The notes under the pieces: generated by a model
Databases searched by the model: none
What the model was told of the DNA's origin: nothing
Seen by the model: the letters and a program-made list of their open reading frames with translations, nothing else
Shown: piece after piece, positions 43,036-51,844 of the stretch
How positions within the stretch are numbered: position 1 is the first letter of the stretch
Layout: every line of letters starts with the position of its first letter
Assembly (NCBI GenBank): GCA_026014725.1
Contig: JAOZHV010000044.1
Span: 329,572 to 393,571 of the forward strand
Direction: 5' to 3'
Origin: Candidatus Bathyarchaeota archaeon
GTDB taxonomy: Archaea; Thermoproteota; Bathyarchaeia; Bathyarchaeales; Bathycorpusculaceae
DNA length: 64,000 bases
Translations under genes and position numbers: made by a program

Positions 43036-43146
43036 CTATTTTTCTGTAAAGTCGCTACTGCCGCTTGGTCTTCCGCAGTTTTCTTGATTTGCACGCATCT
43101 CTTCATATATCTCCCTCAGTCTGGCACACAGGAGTGTTAATTTCAT
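43036..43146 (-). CDS. Possible 36-residue small protein
   Basis: A short frame from ATG 43146 to TAG 43036 reads as an amphipathic helix-rich peptide containing LREIYEEMRANQENCGRPS. It has no clear Shine-Dalgarno, and overlapping frames exist (one with a GAGGGAG site before ATG 43112). It is included because of its position between the C2H2 mini-gene and the RAM gene, on their strand. It may be noise. Confidence 0.25.
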   Translation of the reverse strand: MKLTLLCARLREIYEEMRANQENCGRPSGSSDFTEK

Positions 43147-43201
43147 TGGTAAAAAATTTAAGACTATGTGACTGTCAGCATACAATCACAAACTTCGTCG
43201 T

Positions 43202-43306
43202 TTAGGCTGCCTTGTTTTTTGAATAATGGTCTCTTGCGTGTAAGTCAAGGTCTTTTCCGTTCTGGAAGTCTGTTCCACACCATGGGCATTTAAATTCAAA
43301 TTTCAT
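43202..43306 (-). CDS. 34-residue single C2H2 zinc-finger mini-protein
   Basis: ATG 43306 to TAA 43202. The peptide contains CPWCGTDFQNGKDLDLHARDH, given here in two parts as CPWCGTDFQ and NGKDLDLHARDH: C-x2-C-x12-H-x3-H, the classical C2H2 finger with a hydrophobic core residue at each usual place (Phe after the Cys pair, Leu before the first His). It ends KNKAA. Basic and aromatic residues flank it. It lies on the same strand as and between two RAM-domain genes, so it may be a small nucleic-acid- or protein-binding partner. Too short for ordinary gene finders. Confidence 0.65.
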   Translation of the reverse strand: MKFEFKCPWCGTDFQNGKDLDLHARDHYSKNKAA

Positions 43307-43414
43307 TACTATCAATAATTAGATTGATTCTGAATGATTAATGGTTGTGTAAGTAATGAAAAATAATGACAAATATAATTTGGTGTTTGTTAAAAGAAAG
43401 GGATTTTTGAGCGT

Positions 43415-43651
43415 TTAACGCTCTTCTACGACAATCATTGTCAGTGTTGACCGAACCTTGTCTAATCGCCTGATGCGCCATGTTACGATTTCTTTTAGTT
43501 TATCCATGGCGTCTGCTTTTACTCTGGCCACTATGTCGTATACTCCGTAAACCGCGGAAGCTTCTTCAACGCCCTCCACTTTCTTTAACTCTTTTAAAAC
43601 ATCCGATTCTGAGCCGATTTCAGTGTTTATCAATACAAAGGCTGTAGGCAT
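43415..43651 (-). CDS. Stand-alone Lrp/AsnC-type RAM domain protein (2 of 3)
   Basis: 78 residues, only the RAM domain: AFVLINTEIGSESDVLKELK, GVEEASAVYGVYDIVARVKA, LDKVRSTLTMIVVEE. It is close in sequence to the copies at 42615-42899 and 45582-45815. ATG start with GAGGAT upstream. Without a DNA-binding domain it likely senses an amino acid and acts through another protein; this is inferred from family knowledge. Confidence 0.87.
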   Translation of the reverse strand: MPTAFVLINTEIGSESDVLKELKKVEGVEEASAVYGVYDIVARVKADAMDKLKEIVTWRIRRLDKVRSTLTMIVVEER

Positions 43652-43748
43652 AATTTATCCTCAGATAATTAGTTACTTGGGTCTGAATTAAAATCTTTCT
43701 CATAAACCGACATGTCAGAGTATCAGTTTAACGCATAGTTAGCTGAGA

Positions 43749-44783
43749 CTATGCTTGCTTGTTTCTTAAAATCTTGATGCCTACCCATTGAAACGCGATG
43801 TAGGAAACAATCAGTCTAAACCATAGATTAACAATCCGCGAAAGCAAAGTCACTGAAAAACTTAGCGGTATGGGGATTCCAAGAGCATAAAAAGAGGCAC
43901 TCATGATGATTTCTGGAAAGCCAAAGAATGTTACTCCAACGGATTGAAGAGTTCCTGTTAGTGTGAAAACAATGAGTACCTTATCAACAGGTACAGGGTA
44001 ACCTAAGGCGATAAAAGATAGAAAAACAACGGACACTTCGAAAATAAAGGATACAACCGCATAAATGGTGGGAAGGATTAATCTTTTAGGGTTAGTTTTT
44101 AAATGGTTCATGCTGTTGTGGAAGCGATTTAACATGTCTTCAGCTTTCGCCTTAAAGTTTTCAGGGTTCCAGCCACGGCGGAAAAATGTTACTATACGTA
44201 ATGCCCAGTTTAGCAGTACTTTTGTTGCCGAGGGTTTAACGCTTATATAATAGACAAGAACCAAAACAATGAGAGTAAGTGAAAAGACGGTAGCGATAAG
44301 AAATGTAGCTGTGGGTGGTAAGGGATAGCTAAGTAGAACCGATGTTAAGCCAACACCCAATGAGACCACCGTTAAAGTTAAAACAAAAATTTTTTGACCA
44401 ACCACCGAAGCACCAATCTTTCCCGTGTCAATTTTAGCATCTTTGGATAGCAAATACGTTTTTGAAACTTCACCAGACCAGCCCAGCTGCGGAATGGTTG
44501 CTTCAAAAAACAATCCAACCCACGTGTACAAAAGAGCCTTCCGTATGCTTATATCAACAGATAAGTTTTTGAGTAAACATCGCCAGACCAGCGCGGAAAA
44601 AAATGCGTAAAACACATATGCTACGAAAGCACCAGCATAATAAACAGGGTTAATCTGTGAGAGAATATCCAGTACCTTTGATGGATCAATAAAAAATAAA
44701 ACATAAACGATAAAGGCAATTAACCCAAAAATCAAAATTACAATAATAGGGTTCTTTACGACGGTTTTTTTCGCGGGTTCCAT
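43749..44783 (-). CDS. UPF0104 flippase-like membrane protein, second copy
   Basis: 344 residues from ATG 44783 (a TTG-started frame reaches 44819). It has about eight membrane helices. The family motifs match the copy at 8296-9378: GWSGEVSKTYLLSKDAKID in the N-terminal half, FHNSMNHLKTNPKRLILP in the loop, and FGFPEIIMSASFYALGI near the end followed by WFRLIVSYIAFQW. The same fold and length mark these as paralogues. It probably handles a lipid-linked substrate at the membrane. It sits between RAM-domain genes and an exported protein gene on the same strand. Confidence 0.85.
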   Translation of the reverse strand: MEPAKKTVVKNPIIVILIFGLIAFIVYVLFFIDPSKVLDILSQINPVYYAGAFVAYVFYAFFSALVWRCLLKNLSVDISIRKALLYTWVGLFFEATIPQLGWSGEVSKTYLLSKDAKIDTGKIGASVVGQKIFVLTLTVVSLGVGLTSVLLSYPLPPTATFLIATVFSLTLIVLVLVYYISVKPSATKVLLNWALRIVTFFRRGWNPENFKAKAEDMLNRFHNSMNHLKTNPKRLILPTIYAVVSFIFEVSVVFLSFIALGYPVPVDKVLIVFTLTGTLQSVGVTFFGFPEIIMSASFYALGIPIPLSFSVTLLSRIVNLWFRLIVSYIAFQWVGIKILRNKQA

Positions 44784-44843
44784 GCAGGTTTCAAGCCTTG
44801 ATAAAACACGTTCTATCAAACATTGCTTTTAGCTTTTTGGGGT

Positions 44844-45485
44844 TCATGAGCGTTTCTTCTTTTTGCGCAATAAAACGCCTGTTACCAAAGCTACTGCAAC
44901 TAAAACGATAAGAACGACTGCAATTAAAATCGTCCAATTTTGCCCCTCTGCTGGCTGCCACATATTCGTATTTTCCACTATCGTATGTATTGTGTAATGT
45001 GGCGTTGCGGCGTTTCCTTCAACACTTACGCCTGTGACTTTGTCCCAAATGTACGTGTTCTCGCTTGTTGACGCATACAAAACCGTGCGAGTAGCCCCTA
45101 CGTATGTGCGCTGTTCTGCTTTTGTGATGGTTACATTGCCCAAATTTTCAGCGAAGAAGGTGTCTCCTGCATTGAGGTTGGCTGGAATTATGAAGTTATC
45201 AATTAAATGCCCGGTCTCTAAATTCAAAGTCGTGGTTGACTGCTCAGTTGACCCATCAGAAAACCTTGACGTAATCCTAACAGTGATGTTTGACCCCTGC
45301 ACCTCGAGTACTTCCATTCTAGCCCCCACAACATCGTGTTCTGCCACAGGCGAACCAGTATAACTTACTTTATACTCTATCCAATCGCCTTTCTTCACAC
45401 CAACCGACAAATCAGCAAACGCAACACTATCTAAACTGAGAACCAAAATGCATGCGATTATTATGAGAGTGAGTTTTCTTGCCAT
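44844..45485 (-). CDS. Exported beta-rich protein with C-terminal membrane anchor
   Basis: 213 residues. A signal peptide (1-24, MARKLTLIIIACILVLSLDS) is followed by a beta-rich domain with GVKKGDWIEYKVSYTGSPV, then a C-terminal membrane helix (about 186-205) and an RKKKKRS tail. The KxGDWIEYKV pattern is common in archaeal surface proteins of unknown function. ATG start; the AGGAG element is about 14 bases upstream, rather far. It is followed by the flippase-like gene on the same strand. Confidence 0.75.
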   Translation of the reverse strand: MARKLTLIIIACILVLSLDSVAFADLSVGVKKGDWIEYKVSYTGSPVAEHDVVGARMEVLEVQGSNITVRITSRFSDGSTEQSTTTLNLETGHLIDNFIIPANLNAGDTFFAENLGNVTITKAEQRTYVGATRTVLYASTSENTYIWDKVTGVSVEGNAATPHYTIHTIVENTNMWQPAEGQNWTILIAVVLIVLVAVALVTGVLLRKKKKRS

Positions 45486-45581
45486 AAGTGTTTGTTTTTC
45501 TCCTAATGCCCTATTGTAACTTTCGCTTATTGGCTTGCCTTATAGTAAGAAAAGATGGAGAATCACCGCTTCTTTACATGC

Positions 45582-45815
45582 TTACTCTTCAGTTAAGATT
45601 AATGTCAACGTTGACCTGACTTTAGCAAGTGTCCTTATCTTACGGGTAACTGTATCCTTGAGTTTCTCCATTGAGTCAGCCTTGACTTTAGTAATTATAT
45701 CATAGACGCCATACGAATAGTAAGCTTCTTCGACTCCTTCAAGTTTTTTGAGTTCATCGACAACTTGTTCCTCTGCACCTGATTCAACGTTTATCAACAC
45801 AAAGGCTCTAGGCAT
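45582..45815 (-). CDS. Stand-alone Lrp/AsnC-type RAM domain protein (3 of 3)
   Basis: 77 residues from ATG 45815, chosen because GGAGAG lies 6 bases upstream and the paralogues begin at the same residue (MPRAFVLIN versus MPTAFVLIN). A longer frame to 45851 adds 12 unlikely residues. The RAM domain shows GVEEAYYSYGVYDIITKVKA and LAKVRSTLTLILTEE. It is the third single-domain Lrp-like protein within 3.2 kb. Confidence 0.87.
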   Translation of the reverse strand: MPRAFVLINVESGAEEQVVDELKKLEGVEEAYYSYGVYDIITKVKADSMEKLKDTVTRKIRTLAKVRSTLTLILTEE

Positions 45816-46051
45816 CCAATACTCTCCAATTATAGTTAAAGTGCTTGGCATTAAAATTTTTCTGAAAATAATCTTTTTAGATTAATTTTTAGGCGGTAGT
45901 TGTTTTGTGACCAGTTATCATGTCATAATTGGTATGTGGCTTATTTTTTTAGGATTGAGGCGAAGCCGCAGGTACAGTCAGGCGCTGCTCACTATAGTCC
46001 ATTGCTAAGAAGGTGTAATGATACGAATTTTACAGCTATCTGCACAAAAGA

Positions 46052-46060
46052 GTTATATTA
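46052..46060 (+). promoter_or_regulatory. TATA box of pyrG
   Basis: GTTATATTA predicts transcription near 46082, leaving a leader of about 17 bases with GCAGGGA before ATG 46099. Confidence 0.5.
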
Positions 46061-46098
46061 AGTTAGCATGAAAAGTGTAAGCTATTGCAGGGACATAC

Positions 46099-47724
46099 AT
46101 GGTAAAGTACATTTTCGTAACGGGCGGTGTGTTGAGTTCTGTTGGCAAGGGCATTTTAACTTCTTCCATCGGCAAAATGCTTCAAGCAAGAGGATTAAAA
46201 CCGACGGTTGTAAAAATCGACCCTTACGTTAACATCGACGCGGGAACCATGAACCCCTACATGCACGGCGAGGTCTTCGTTACCGACGATGGCGGCGAAA
46301 CAGACTTAGACTTAGGCTGGTACGAGCGCTTCTTAGATTTAAGCCTAAAACAGGAAAACAACTTAACAACGGGAACAATCTACAAATCAGTTATAGAAAA
46401 AGAGCGCCATGGAGATTTTTTGGGGCGGTGTGTTCAAATTGTGCCCCATGTCACTAACGAAATAAAAAACCGAATTAGACACGCTGGTAGGTTAGTGAAC
46501 GCCGACATTGTATTAACTGAGGTCGGCGGTACAGTCGGCGACATCGAAGGCTTACCATTCCTAGAAGCTATACGACAAATGCGTGTTGAAGAGGGGTATG
46601 AAAACACGCTTTATGTTCATGTTGCTTTGGTGCCGATTTTGGACGTAACAGGTGAATTCAAGACCAAACCCCTCCAGCACAGCGTTAACGAGCTTCGCCG
46701 CATCGGTATTCAACCTGATACTATAGTTGCCAGAAGCCCGCAGATGATTGATGCTGAGGCGCTAAGAAAAATTGCGTTGTTCGGCACCATACCGGAAAGC
46801 GCTGTTTTCTGTTCTTATAATGCTGAATCTGTTTATCAGGTGCCGCTTATTCTTGACAAACAAGGTATGGGCGACTTTATCTGTCAACGCTTAGCTTTAA
46901 AGTGTGACAACAAAGACTTCAATGAGTGGCAACGCTTCGTGGACGCTATTATTCATCCAGAACATGAAGTCAAAATAGCCTTAGTTGGCAAGTATGCTGG
47001 TTTAAGTGACAGTTACGTAAGCATGAGTGAGGCACTCCGGCATGGAGGTGCAGCCTGCAAAGCTAAAGTGTACATTTCGTACTTGGAGGCTGAGAAATTC
47101 GAGCGTGACCCCCAATGTATTGCTGATCTTGGCAACTTTGATGGGATTTTTGTTCCTTACGGTTTTGGTCCACGAGGTACAGAGGGCAAGATTGCAGCCG
47201 TCAAGTACGCAAGAGAGCATGACATCCCATTCTTGGGGATTTGTTATGGTTTTCAGTTAGCGGTTATCGAGTTTGCACGCAATGCTTGTGGTTTAACGGA
47301 TGCGAACAGCACAGAAATCAACCCTGACACGCCGTATCCAGTCATTGACCTTATGCCTGAGCAACGGGGCATCGAAGTTAAAGGCGCAACTATGCGTTTG
47401 GGTGCTCACAAAGTTATCCTGCAGAAGGGCACGCTGGCGCATAAGCTGTTTGGGGATGAAGAAATTCATGAGCGCCATCGTCACCGCTTCGAAGTTAACT
47501 TAGATTATATCGATGTCTTAAAGAAAAATGGGTTGAGTTTCACTGGAAAAAGCAGTGATGGCAGAAGGATGGAAACCCTAGAGTTGCCTGATAAGTACTT
47601 TTTCTTTGCTTCGCAGTTCCACGGAGAGTTCAAGAGCCGTCCAGGTAGACCTTCGCCTGAGTATTTTGGTTTTATCCAAGCGTGCGTTAACAGGAAGCTT
47701 GGCAGGCCAAAAGTTGCGGTTTGA
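46099..47724 (+). CDS. pyrG: CTP synthase
   Basis: 541 residues, full length. The N-terminal amidoligase domain opens with [20 protein letters not shown] and has [31 protein letters not shown] and [11 protein letters not shown]. The C-terminal class I glutamine amidotransferase has the Cys nucleophile in [13 protein letters not shown] (usually GICLGMQ) and the His/Glu pair in [21 protein letters not shown]. It converts UTP to CTP. ATG start. It is the second pyrimidine gene in the window besides pyrDK. Confidence 0.97.
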   Translation: MVKYIFVTGGVLSSVGKGILTSSIGKMLQARGLKPTVVKIDPYVNIDAGTMNPYMHGEVFVTDDGGETDLDLGWYERFLDLSLKQENNLTTGTIYKSVIEKERHGDFLGRCVQIVPHVTNEIKNRIRHAGRLVNADIVLTEVGGTVGDIEGLPFLEAIRQMRVEEGYENTLYVHVALVPILDVTGEFKTKPLQHSVNELRRIGIQPDTIVARSPQMIDAEALRKIALFGTIPESAVFCSYNAESVYQVPLILDKQGMGDFICQRLALKCDNKDFNEWQRFVDAIIHPEHEVKIALVGKYAGLSDSYVSMSEALRHGGAACKAKVYISYLEAEKFERDPQCIADLGNFDGIFVPYGFGPRGTEGKIAAVKYAREHDIPFLGICYGFQLAVIEFARNACGLTDANSTEINPDTPYPVIDLMPEQRGIEVKGATMRLGAHKVILQKGTLAHKLFGDEEIHERHRHRFEVNLDYIDVLKKNGLSFTGKSSDGRRMETLELPDKYFFFASQFHGEFKSRPGRPSPEYFGFIQACVNRKLGRPKVAV

Positions 47725-47781
47725 TATTAGAAAAGGCTATAATGCATGATTGACATTGAACGGTAAAGGAGCGAAAATTGT

Positions 47782-48072
47782 ATGTCTGAAGAAGGAAAAT
47801 GGGATTCAGCTAGTTATTCCCAGAAAATGAAGGAAGGTCAAAATGAGCTTTTTGACCTCCAGAACCAATTAAACGATGTTATGGTTAAATTTGTTTTGCG
47901 TGCTCTGCGCGTTTATCAATCAACGAGGCCTGAGCCGTTGAGACCTGGTGAGGTTGCACTGCTGGTTAATAACGAACTCAAAAACGTGTTATATGATTTG
48001 CAGGCTCAGCCGAACCTTGATGCTTTGGCAAAAGCGGCTAAAGAAGCGTGGGCAAAAGAGCAGAAGCAGTAG
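47782..48072 (+). CDS. Small helical protein of unknown function
   Basis: 96 residues, all helical by pattern. The first half is charged (KMKEGQNELFDLQNQLNDVM), then VKFVLRALRVYQSTRPEPLR and a GEVALLVNNELKNVL segment. There is no signal peptide or Cys. ATG follows AAAGGAG at about 10 bases. It starts 57 bases after pyrG on the same strand and may share its transcript. I do not recognise the family. Confidence 0.7.
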   Translation: MSEEGKWDSASYSQKMKEGQNELFDLQNQLNDVMVKFVLRALRVYQSTRPEPLRPGEVALLVNNELKNVLYDLQAQPNLDALAKAAKEAWAKEQKQ

Positions 48073-48153
48073 TTGCCCAAACAATTTTGTTTTTTTTGTT
48101 GCTGAAAATTGTTTGAAAAGTGGGTTTTGAAAAATAGAGTGTTGGCGCCGAGT

Positions 48154-48573
48154 TTATTTTCGGCGTGCGTATTCCATTATGGGGATTAGTTTTGGGTCTG
48201 CGTGGACGATTTGTCTGTCGTCTACCATGCCGACGAGTGCGCCGTTTTTGTCGACGACTGGTAAGTGTTTTATGTTCCAGTGTTTCATGAGTTCGGCTGC
48301 TTCTTTGAGGGTTGCGTTTTGGTCGATGACTACTAGTGGGTTTGTGTAAACCATTCTTGCGATGACTGTTCTTAGTGGTACTTCTGCTTCGACTGCGCGG
48401 ATTAGGATGTCTTTTACTGTTATGATGCCTGTTGGTTTGCCGCTTTGGATGACGAGGATTGCGTCTTTGTCGTATTTGTTCATGAGTGTGATTACGTCTT
48501 TTACTACGGTGTTGTTTTCTACTGTTTTAACGTCTTTTTGCATGATGTCTTTTACTGTGACATTGCTTGCCAT
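48154..48573 (-). CDS. Two-CBS-domain protein
   Basis: 139 residues, a pair of CBS domains: VTVKDIMQKDVKTVENNTVV with DAILVIQSGKPTGIITVKDI, and MVYTNPLVVIDQNATLKEAA with IKHLPVVDKNGALVGMVDDR. CBS pairs bind adenosine nucleotides and regulate partner proteins. ATG start, with AAGGTG 9 bases upstream. The plus strand across this gene is strongly T/G-rich, continuing to about 48830. No partner domain is fused, so the target is unknown. Confidence 0.9.
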   Translation of the reverse strand: MASNVTVKDIMQKDVKTVENNTVVKDVITLMNKYDKDAILVIQSGKPTGIITVKDILIRAVEAEVPLRTVIARMVYTNPLVVIDQNATLKEAAELMKHWNIKHLPVVDKNGALVGMVDDRQIVHADPKLIPIMEYARRK

Positions 48574-49155
48574 TTCAATTTTTCACCTTAACGCTATCAG
48601 AGAAGCAGTGGTTGTTTATCAATTTTACGATTATTTTGGCTTGTGTTTGTGGTGGCTTGTTTTTTCTAGTAGTAGATGATGAAAAGTGCTCCTTAGTACA
48701 ACATCAACCTATGGGTTGGGTAGAAGGTTGCTTTTTTGTTTTTGTTTGTGGTTTGGGTTGTTTTTTGGTTGTGGACGTTGCACAATCAGTGTGGGGTAGC
48801 TTGGGCGGTTGTTTATGCGTGAAGTCTCAGCGAGGAGGGGGTGGCGCTGTATATACGCCTGTATATACGAAAGGTTGCTTGCTCTGCCACACCCCTCCCT
48901 CTATTAAAAAGACGGAAAAATCGTCAGGGTCAATCCCGCCAATGCGGTGCCCCATTTTGCCCCTTATTTCTTTAATCATTTGTCGACCGATTAGGAATCG
49001 GTGGCGATAATGAATAGCGAACATTGTTATAGTATGCATTACCGTGTATAGGTACGAACGGCTAAGCTTGAAACGCGAAATAGCTTTGTAAGCACAAGAA
49101 GCAAATTGCACAAAGCTTTTCTATTCGATACTGTAATAATTATATAGTGATTATT
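48574..49155. other. 582-base gap with hairpins and paired palindromes, no supported gene
   Basis: The first part (to about 48830) is T/G-rich. Imperfect arms GAGGAGGGGGTGGC (48832-48845) and GCCACACCCCTCCCTC (48886-48901) enclose two copies of CTGTATATACG (48847-48857, 48859-48869), each with the 8-base palindrome GTATATAC. Further on ACCGATT 48986-48992 and AATCGGT 48996-49002 make a tight hairpin with a 3-base loop. A minus-strand frame at 48827-49111 has no start signal or family resemblance, so I do not call it. Confidence 0.5.
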
Positions 49156-49416
49156 ATGCCTGAAGAAACAAACGTCCCTCGTTTGCAGGATCAAATAGAT
49201 AATGTTGATCAGTCACTAAGTCGGATCCCCCTTATCGTATTTATCTCATTTTTTATAGCCGGTTTTGCTCTTGCTATTGGCGCTGTTCTTGAGAATCAGT
49301 CTTTGTTGATAGTGAGTTTGGCAGTTTTCGTTACTTGTATGAGTTTCAGTATGATACAAGCTCGCAATGCAAGAGATGAATATAGAAAATTAATTGACCG
49401 TATTAACAAAATCTGA
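49156..49416 (+). CDS. Small two-helix membrane protein
   Basis: 86 residues from ATG 49156 (GTG 49147 is a longer option). The N-terminus is polar (about 1-25), two membrane helices follow (about 27-47 and 52-70), and a basic tail ends the protein (ARNARDEYRKLIDRINK). Function unknown. It stands alone at the border of the accessory island. Confidence 0.65.
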   Translation: MPEETNVPRLQDQIDNVDQSLSRIPLIVFISFFIAGFALAIGAVLENQSLLIVSLAVFVTCMSFSMIQARNARDEYRKLIDRINKI

Positions 49417-49672
49417 AAGTCATAACCTGCAAAAGCCAAGGTTAACTTCCTTTTTGGTTTTAAGTGAAATAGGTTTATTATAGTTTGTCTTGTTTTTTTA
49501 CGTATAGCAGTTATACAGAAAATATCTTATTTTTTCTTTGACACTCTTACCTTAAGTCAGGCAACAGGTTTGAGGTCTATCCTGCAACCTGCTAATCATA
49601 CTTTTAGTGGTTGTAAAAAAGGCGACAATACATCAGAAAAAAAGAGTACTTTACGGAAGTTTTGTTAGATCA

Positions 49673-51472
49673 TCAGTAATTTGCCGAAATTGAGTCTATT
49701 TCTATCGCGCATACACTCGACCCGGCCATGGCTGCTACGGCGACGTAAAGATAAGGGTCCACGTTCAATGCATAGATGTTATCATATCCATAGATTGGGG
49801 GCACAACGTCGAAACCAATACACTCCCAGTCCTGATTATCAAGTGAAGTATAGACCCAAAGTGATGTATAATCAGCGGAATGTAAGCGAATATACATACC
49901 TCCGCTACTCATCTGAGTTAACTGGCCTGCTATGACTCCGCCATCTCCCCAATAATAGCCGACAATCGCTGCACCCCACCCGTCAGGTTCACCAGTCATA
50001 TATTGTTCGTTATAAACCGCTCCGTAGCCATAGGGGGCAGCGCAAGTAATATATTCGATATAGTTAATCCCGCAATAATGCAGTTCGTGACAAACCCACT
50101 CGCAACCTAAAGCTATGCCTCCCTCACATAAAGCACCTATAAGAACCCCCGCGACTATAACACAAGCAACGCCAGCGATTCCCACTGTGCCAATTCCAGC
50201 AGCAACACAAATGGCAGGGACCAAGAGAAAGTCCAAAGGACCGCAAGTAACAACATTTATCAAAAGACCGCATACCAACATACAAGCCCAACAGTAATCA
50301 TCAGTTACCAATGCTATGCTTTGAATGATTTCTCGGTCATAATTCCTGAATTCTATGTGTACTAATTTGGACAAGCTTTTTAATTCGTTAGCCATGTGAC
50401 CGTAACTGTCAGCAAGACCTTTTAGAATATCATCATTGTGTTTTATGCCGTCACGTTGATATGTATGCGCAAGGTTTTTACAAACTCTTGCAAGTGAGGA
50501 GTAGAGTCCTGAAAGTGTGACTGACGATGTGAAGTTTACTCGCTCTATTGATAGAAATTCATTTTTTCCTACTGGGACAAATCTAACCATTGTTGCTGAG
50601 GCGTTGTAAGTATTAGCATCCAGAGGCTGAAGTATGGAAGTCACTGAAAAATTATAGGCGCAAGTTTGAATTTGATACTCCAATACGTACTCCTGTATGT
50701 TTACTGTTCCGCCGGTTGACTGAAGTAATTCAAAGCTAGCAGTCACGTTAGACTTATGATCACTATCTGCGTAATTCCAGATTGTGGTCGCCGAAACAGT
50801 GTGTTCATACATTGTACCATTATATTCAAATGAAAGAATACCCTGAGTAAAGTTTTCGGTTTGCTCAATTATGTCCAATGTCCGGTTCTGTATTACATCT
50901 TCATTTGAACCGCACGGTGTTCCACATGCACAGCTGAATGTTGTCCATGGATCGATAGTAATTCTGTTTCTATCAACAGTTATGTCATGAGCAGTATTGT
51001 AAATTGGGAGATCAGCTTGCAACCAAGCCTCTATGCCGCCAACAATGTTGTAGACTTCAGAAAAACCATTTTCTGAAAGGATATTTGCCGCTACTGCACT
51101 TCTGGAACCTCCTTGGCAATAAACAATTACCGGATCGTCAACGTGTTCCATTAGCTCGCCAATTCTCCAGTCAATAATAGTTGCATTTTGCACTGCCTCG
51201 TAATAATGTATTAGACCCTCAAGCACATGGCAAGGTATTTGCAATGCATTGTATAGATGAGCAAACTTGTATTCTGTTTTATTTCGAACATCTAATATCA
51301 GTATGTTAGAAGAATGTCTATTTATTAGCTCATGTGCTTGTTCTGCGGTAACGTCAGTAACATCCGAAGGCTCTTGTGCTATAGCAAAAGATTGAACCGT
51401 CGCTACAAAAGACAATATGAGTGTTGCCATTAGTAAGAACCCAACGATTTTCTTTCTAATAGTATTATTCAT
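49673..51472 (-). CDS. Exported rhodanese-domain protein with a ten-cysteine hydrophobic, halocin-C8-like segment
   Basis: 599 residues. Signal peptide 1-32; rhodanese domain about 40-155 with active-site CQGGSRSA (Cys119); a CACGTPCGS patch at 181-189; a beta-rich middle; then a Gly/Ala/Val-rich segment with exactly ten Cys at 394, 397, 401, 410, 422, 437, 449, 457, 461 and 467. Halocin C8, as I remember it, is a 76-residue, ten-Cys hydrophobic peptide made at the end of a longer precursor. Length, Cys number and starting C-x2-C agree; later spacings differ. About 130 further residues with Gly/Tyr/Trp follow, a beta domain. ATG follows AGGAGGAAAATAA. Function unknown; toxin or disulfide-rich surface domain. 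Confidence 0.7.
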   Translation of the reverse strand: MNNTIRKKIVGFLLMATLILSFVATVQSFAIAQEPSDVTDVTAEQAHELINRHSSNILILDVRNKTEYKFAHLYNALQIPCHVLEGLIHYYEAVQNATIIDWRIGELMEHVDDPVIVYCQGGSRSAVAANILSENGFSEVYNIVGGIEAWLQADLPIYNTAHDITVDRNRITIDPWTTFSCACGTPCGSNEDVIQNRTLDIIEQTENFTQGILSFEYNGTMYEHTVSATTIWNYADSDHKSNVTASFELLQSTGGTVNIQEYVLEYQIQTCAYNFSVTSILQPLDANTYNASATMVRFVPVGKNEFLSIERVNFTSSVTLSGLYSSLARVCKNLAHTYQRDGIKHNDDILKGLADSYGHMANELKSLSKLVHIEFRNYDREIIQSIALVTDDYCWACMLVCGLLINVVTCGPLDFLLVPAICVAAGIGTVGIAGVACVIVAGVLIGALCEGGIALGCEWVCHELHYCGINYIEYITCAAPYGYGAVYNEQYMTGEPDGWGAAIVGYYWGDGGVIAGQLTQMSSGGMYIRLHSADYTSLWVYTSLDNQDWECIGFDVVPPIYGYDNIYALNVDPYLYVAVAAMAGSSVCAIEIDSISANY

Positions 51473-51844
51473 TTATTTTCCTCCTTTAAATCATAAGGAT
51501 TTAAATCAGTTCAAATCCCAGAATCAAAACAGTGATTAAAATGTATTAAATAATGCGAATACTTTCTAGTATATGATATATGCTTTCTAAAAATGCAGTC
51601 AACTAATCCTCTTCAGGTACATTCGACGCAGTTAGTTTTTATTTAGCTTTTGGTATTTTTTCCCTTTCTTTTCCTTAAGATATTAAATAAAAGTTATCAA
51701 AAATAATTTAACCCTAGTGTGCAAAATTTTATAAGCAGTTTACAGAATTAAGACTCAATAAACCTGTCTTTAGAGGTGAAGAGTTTTCGGCGATAAATCT
51801 CTTTTCATCATTAAATCAAATGTAACTCAATGTTTGGAGGTTCC
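51473..51844. other. 372-base divergent intergenic region with a palindrome
   Basis: AT-rich region between the exported rhodanese gene and the frameshifted regulator. It holds the SD of the former (AGGAGG) and the palindrome at 51485-51505. I see no further gene or RNA. Confidence 0.6.
51485..51505. promoter_or_regulatory. Inverted repeat in the leader of the rhodanese gene
   Basis: TTTAAATC (51485-51492) and GATTTAAA (51498-51505) are perfect 8-base arms around a 5-base spacer, just upstream of the SD. The regulator gene divergent to it is frameshifted, so control may be lost. Confidence 0.5.

Noticed and set aside
45917..46018. 33-codon GTG frame with a hydrophobic stretch before pyrG
   Set aside because: No SD, no promoter in position; cannot be separated from chance.
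48827..49111. 94-codon minus-strand frame
   Set aside because: It runs over the hairpin region, has no start signal and no recognisable domain; the C-terminal part is forced by the direct repeats.
51508..51520. tRNA T-loop-like GTTCAAATCCC
   Set aside because: No acceptor or anticodon arms around it; it lies in the leader of the rhodanese gene.
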